Notes under the pieces: model-generated | Told to the model about the DNA's origin: nothing | Database searches by the model: none | What the model saw: only the letters and a program-made list of their open reading frames with translations | In this document: piece by piece, positions 6,614 through 8,213 of the stretch | How positions within the stretch are numbered: the stretch's first letter is position 1 | Layout of the letters: every line of letters begins with the position of its first letter | Position numbers and translations under genes: made by a program | DNA from: Bacteroidales bacterium | GTDB lineage: Bacteria; Bacteroidota; Bacteroidia; Bacteroidales; Lentimicrobiaceae | DNA length: 8,213 nt | NCBI GenBank assembly: GCA_022837485.1 | Contig: JALHHH010000090.1 | Location: 1 to 8,213 of the forward strand | Direction: 5' to 3'

Positions 6614-8213
6614 TTACTTCATGTCGATAATTCTCTTAACAACAACCCCTTGTTGTGAACGAACAACCAGCATAAACGACTGCTGAGCGCCGCGAGAGTC
6701 GGTGGTGAAGCGGAAGGTATTGATGCTTCCGGCAAGCAGGTTTCCGCTAAAGAGCGAAGTTATCCGGCGACCGGTCATATCGTACACTTCAACATCTGCC
6801 CTGGTGTCGATCGGTGTGGTAACCGTAATTTCAGTTGAAACACTGAACGGGTTGGGCATTACACTAACTTCAACATTGCTGGAAACCGGCTGAGCTGTTT
6901 CGTTAACAGCCGGAATACCGGCGGGCAGAGAATCATCTCGTCGAGATAGCCTACGAAAATGCGGCACTCATCAAAGATATTGTTAATCATATCAACAGCG
7001 TCTTTGATTGTTGTGAGAGTGATTTCGTAGGTTATATCCCCGCAGGTAACGCTGGCCGGGAAGGTTGCAAATCCACCAAGAGCATGGTTGGCAAGCAGAT
7101 ATAATCCGCCTACGGTGAGGTCATAGCCATTTTCAGCCATGTAGCACAGCAGTCCGGGATTTACCTGATCATACCAGTAAGGATTAACCACCATATCGTA
7201 ACCGATAATCATACCAAGATCATCGTAAATCGGCTCGCAAACCATTTCAACCGGTATGCCGGTTCCGCACTCTTCAACTTCCTGAGTGGTGAGGAGACCT
7301 TCCGATTGCAACTCAAATGTTGATAAGCCATCGTTGATCCTGAGGTTAAGGCCAAGGGTGAGAGTCTGACCAATCAGTCCGCTCTTCAGCCTTCCTTGCC
7401 TGGTCAGGTAGCTGCTGATGCAGGGAGTGTTAACATAGCAGGTTCCTGTGATGAGTTCATTGGAGCCCTGGCTGGGAAGGATGGCATCGATCAATCCGGC
7501 ATCGCCAGACTGGAAGATCAGCAGGTTTGCACCCCAACCGAGAGCCAGTTCGCCTTCGCCAAGCAGCATTTCAACGAATTCTGCAGTGGGATAGGACATT
7601 TCACCATCGCAGATGGAACTGTTGCCCTGATTTCCGTATTTACCCTGGGTATAGGTGCAAAGCTCTTCACAAGGCAACTGGCCGATGGTAACTTCGCACT
7701 GGGTTTCGCATAATCTTGCATCCCAAATCGTTACTAAATGTACGCCGGGACTCAGATTGACTGCTGTCTGGGTGGTTTCACCGTTATCCCACAGGAATTC
7801 ATACGGTTCAACGCCTCCATATCCGTAAACAATTGCACTGCCGCCGGAGCCTTCGCAATTGGCATCAAGCAGTTTTTCCGTTTCACATAATATCTCATCT
7901 ACATCAATGGTAAGATCATCCTGTGCTGTGCAGTTGTTGGCATCTTTTACATACACCGTGTGCGAGCCGGGATAGGTTGCAATAAGGGTTTCATTTCCGA
8001 CAATTGCTTCCCAGTCACCGTCGTCAAGTTTAACCTGATACGGGGCAGTACCGCCTGTAATTGTTACAGGGATATAAACCTGAACATCCAGTGCGCACTG
8101 AGCATCCAGCGGGATAAGAGATACTTCGAGCAATGGGGGTTGACCAACGACTTCCGAACCATCGGCAGTACAGTTGTTTGCATCCTTAACAACCCAGCTG
8201 TATGTGCCGGCTG
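6614..8213 (-). CDS. SprB-repeat surface protein with T9SS sorting domain, 5' end outside window, frameshifted
   Basis: This is the C-terminal part of a large secreted protein; the frame is open to the right edge (first full codon 8209-8211). It begins inside an SprB-like repeat, followed by two more (VTITGGTAPY...VYVKDANNCTA and EPYEFLWDNGETTQTAVNLSPG...). Then comes a module opening with CTYTQGKYGNQG and containing several cysteines, and finally a type A T9SS C-terminal domain (VMPNPFS...VEVYDMTGRRI...VVKRIIDMK). Such proteins cross the outer membrane by the type IX system and are attached to the surface or released after removal of the tail; SprB repeats occur in gliding and adhesion proteins. 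The frame breaks near 6918: the upstream frame goes on to a stop at 6859-6861, while the sorting domain lies in another frame. One extra G on the coding strand would join them as ILCPPGIPAVNE. The cause is a sequencing or assembly error or a real mutation. Its specific role is unknown. Confidence 0.85.
6617..6877 (-). other. T9SS type A C-terminal sorting domain
   Basis: About 87 residues from NVEVSVMPNPF to VVKRIIDMK. Visible family landmarks are the PNP turn near the start, the central VEVYDMTGRRI strand-turn, a glycine-containing middle (LFSGNLLAG) and the closing basic strand VVVKRIIDMK. This domain directs cargo to the type IX secretion translocon. It lies downstream of the frameshift and would be lost if the break is real. 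Confidence 0.9.
6916..6921 (-). other. Apparent one-base deletion (frameshift)
   Basis: The upstream frame reads ILCPP and then leaves the family pattern; the downstream frame picks up at GIPAVNE. Base 6919 would have to be used by both codons, so one base is missing. Adding one C to the CC at plus 6918-6919 restores a continuous protein. No slippery heptamer of the X-XXY-YYZ kind is present, so programmed frameshifting is unlikely. Confidence 0.8.
7699..7890 (-). repeat. SprB-like protein repeat, last copy
   Basis: It encodes a roughly 64-residue unit with the diagnostic core GGVEPYEFLWDNGETTQT, then AVNLSPGVHLVTIWDARLCETQ. This follows the SprB pattern of a PYxxxW strand, an NGxTT turn, a LxPGxxxVTIxD strand and a cysteine near the end. 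It is diverged from the neighbouring copy. Confidence 0.75.
7921..8127 (-). repeat. SprB-like protein repeat, internal copy
   Basis: It encodes about 69 residues with TGGTAPYQVKLDDGDW, ATYPGSHTVYVKDANNCTAQ and cysteine 13 of this segment. The end, VKDANNCTA, is identical to the end of the next copy toward the window edge, so these two copies are closer to each other than to the last one. The DNA of the shared block differs at several third positions. Confidence 0.75.
8163..8211 (-). repeat. SprB-like protein repeat, partial at window edge
   Basis: Only the last strand of the unit is present (AGTYSWVVKDANNCTAD). It shares VKDANNCTA with the adjacent copy, which shows that the tandem array continues beyond the right edge of the window. 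Confidence 0.7.

Noticed and set aside
6302..6658. 118-codon open frame on the plus strand
   Set aside because: It runs through the FMN aptamer, the promoter and a terminator hairpin in antisense; the RNA structures explain this sequence.
6614..6967. Separate small gene of 117 codons
   Set aside because: Its first 11 or so residues are an out-of-frame reading of the upstream protein, and the rest is a sorting domain that never stands alone. It is the frameshifted tail of the large surface protein.

Overview
The window looks like a chromosomal segment from a member of the Bacteroidota. The supporting signs are a carboxypeptidase-regulatory-domain TonB-dependent receptor, a surface protein with SprB-type repeats and a type IX secretion (T9SS) C-terminal sorting domain, a promoter of the Bacteroidota -33/-7 type (TTG-like / TAnnTTTG), and A-rich translation starts without Shine-Dalgarno sequences. 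All convincing genes lie on the minus strand, so in the direction of transcription the window is read from 8213 down to 1.

Region 1 (8213 to 6538): the 3' part of a large secreted surface protein with SprB-like repeats, a cysteine-containing CTYTQG-type module and a T9SS type A sorting domain. The reading frame is broken by an apparent one-base deletion near 6918-6919, just before the sorting domain. A strong intrinsic terminator (6538-6577) closes this unit.

Region 2 (6504 to 6216): a compact regulatory region. A promoter is followed almost at once by a near-consensus FMN riboswitch aptamer (6344-6466), a linker and a strong intrinsic terminator hairpin (6262-6290) 46 nt before the next start codon. 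This is the layout of a transcription-attenuating, FMN-repressed riboswitch.

Region 3 (6215 to 2194): the gene directly under the riboswitch encodes an 857-aa TonB-dependent outer-membrane receptor, followed 32 nt later by a 471-aa cytosolic-looking protein that I cannot assign to a function.

Region 4 (2193 to 1): after a 159-nt gap come a 14-TM-type DHA2 MFS transporter and, 17 nt later, an HTATIP2/TIP30-like NAD(P)-binding atypical SDR that runs off the left edge of the window.

The most interesting reading is a flavin-uptake locus. FMN shortage would relieve termination and switch on an outer-membrane flavin receptor, and the downstream DHA2 MFS protein is a candidate inner-membrane partner. 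The riboswitch-receptor link is strong from sequence. Substrate identity, and inclusion of the last two genes in the same regulon, are inference.
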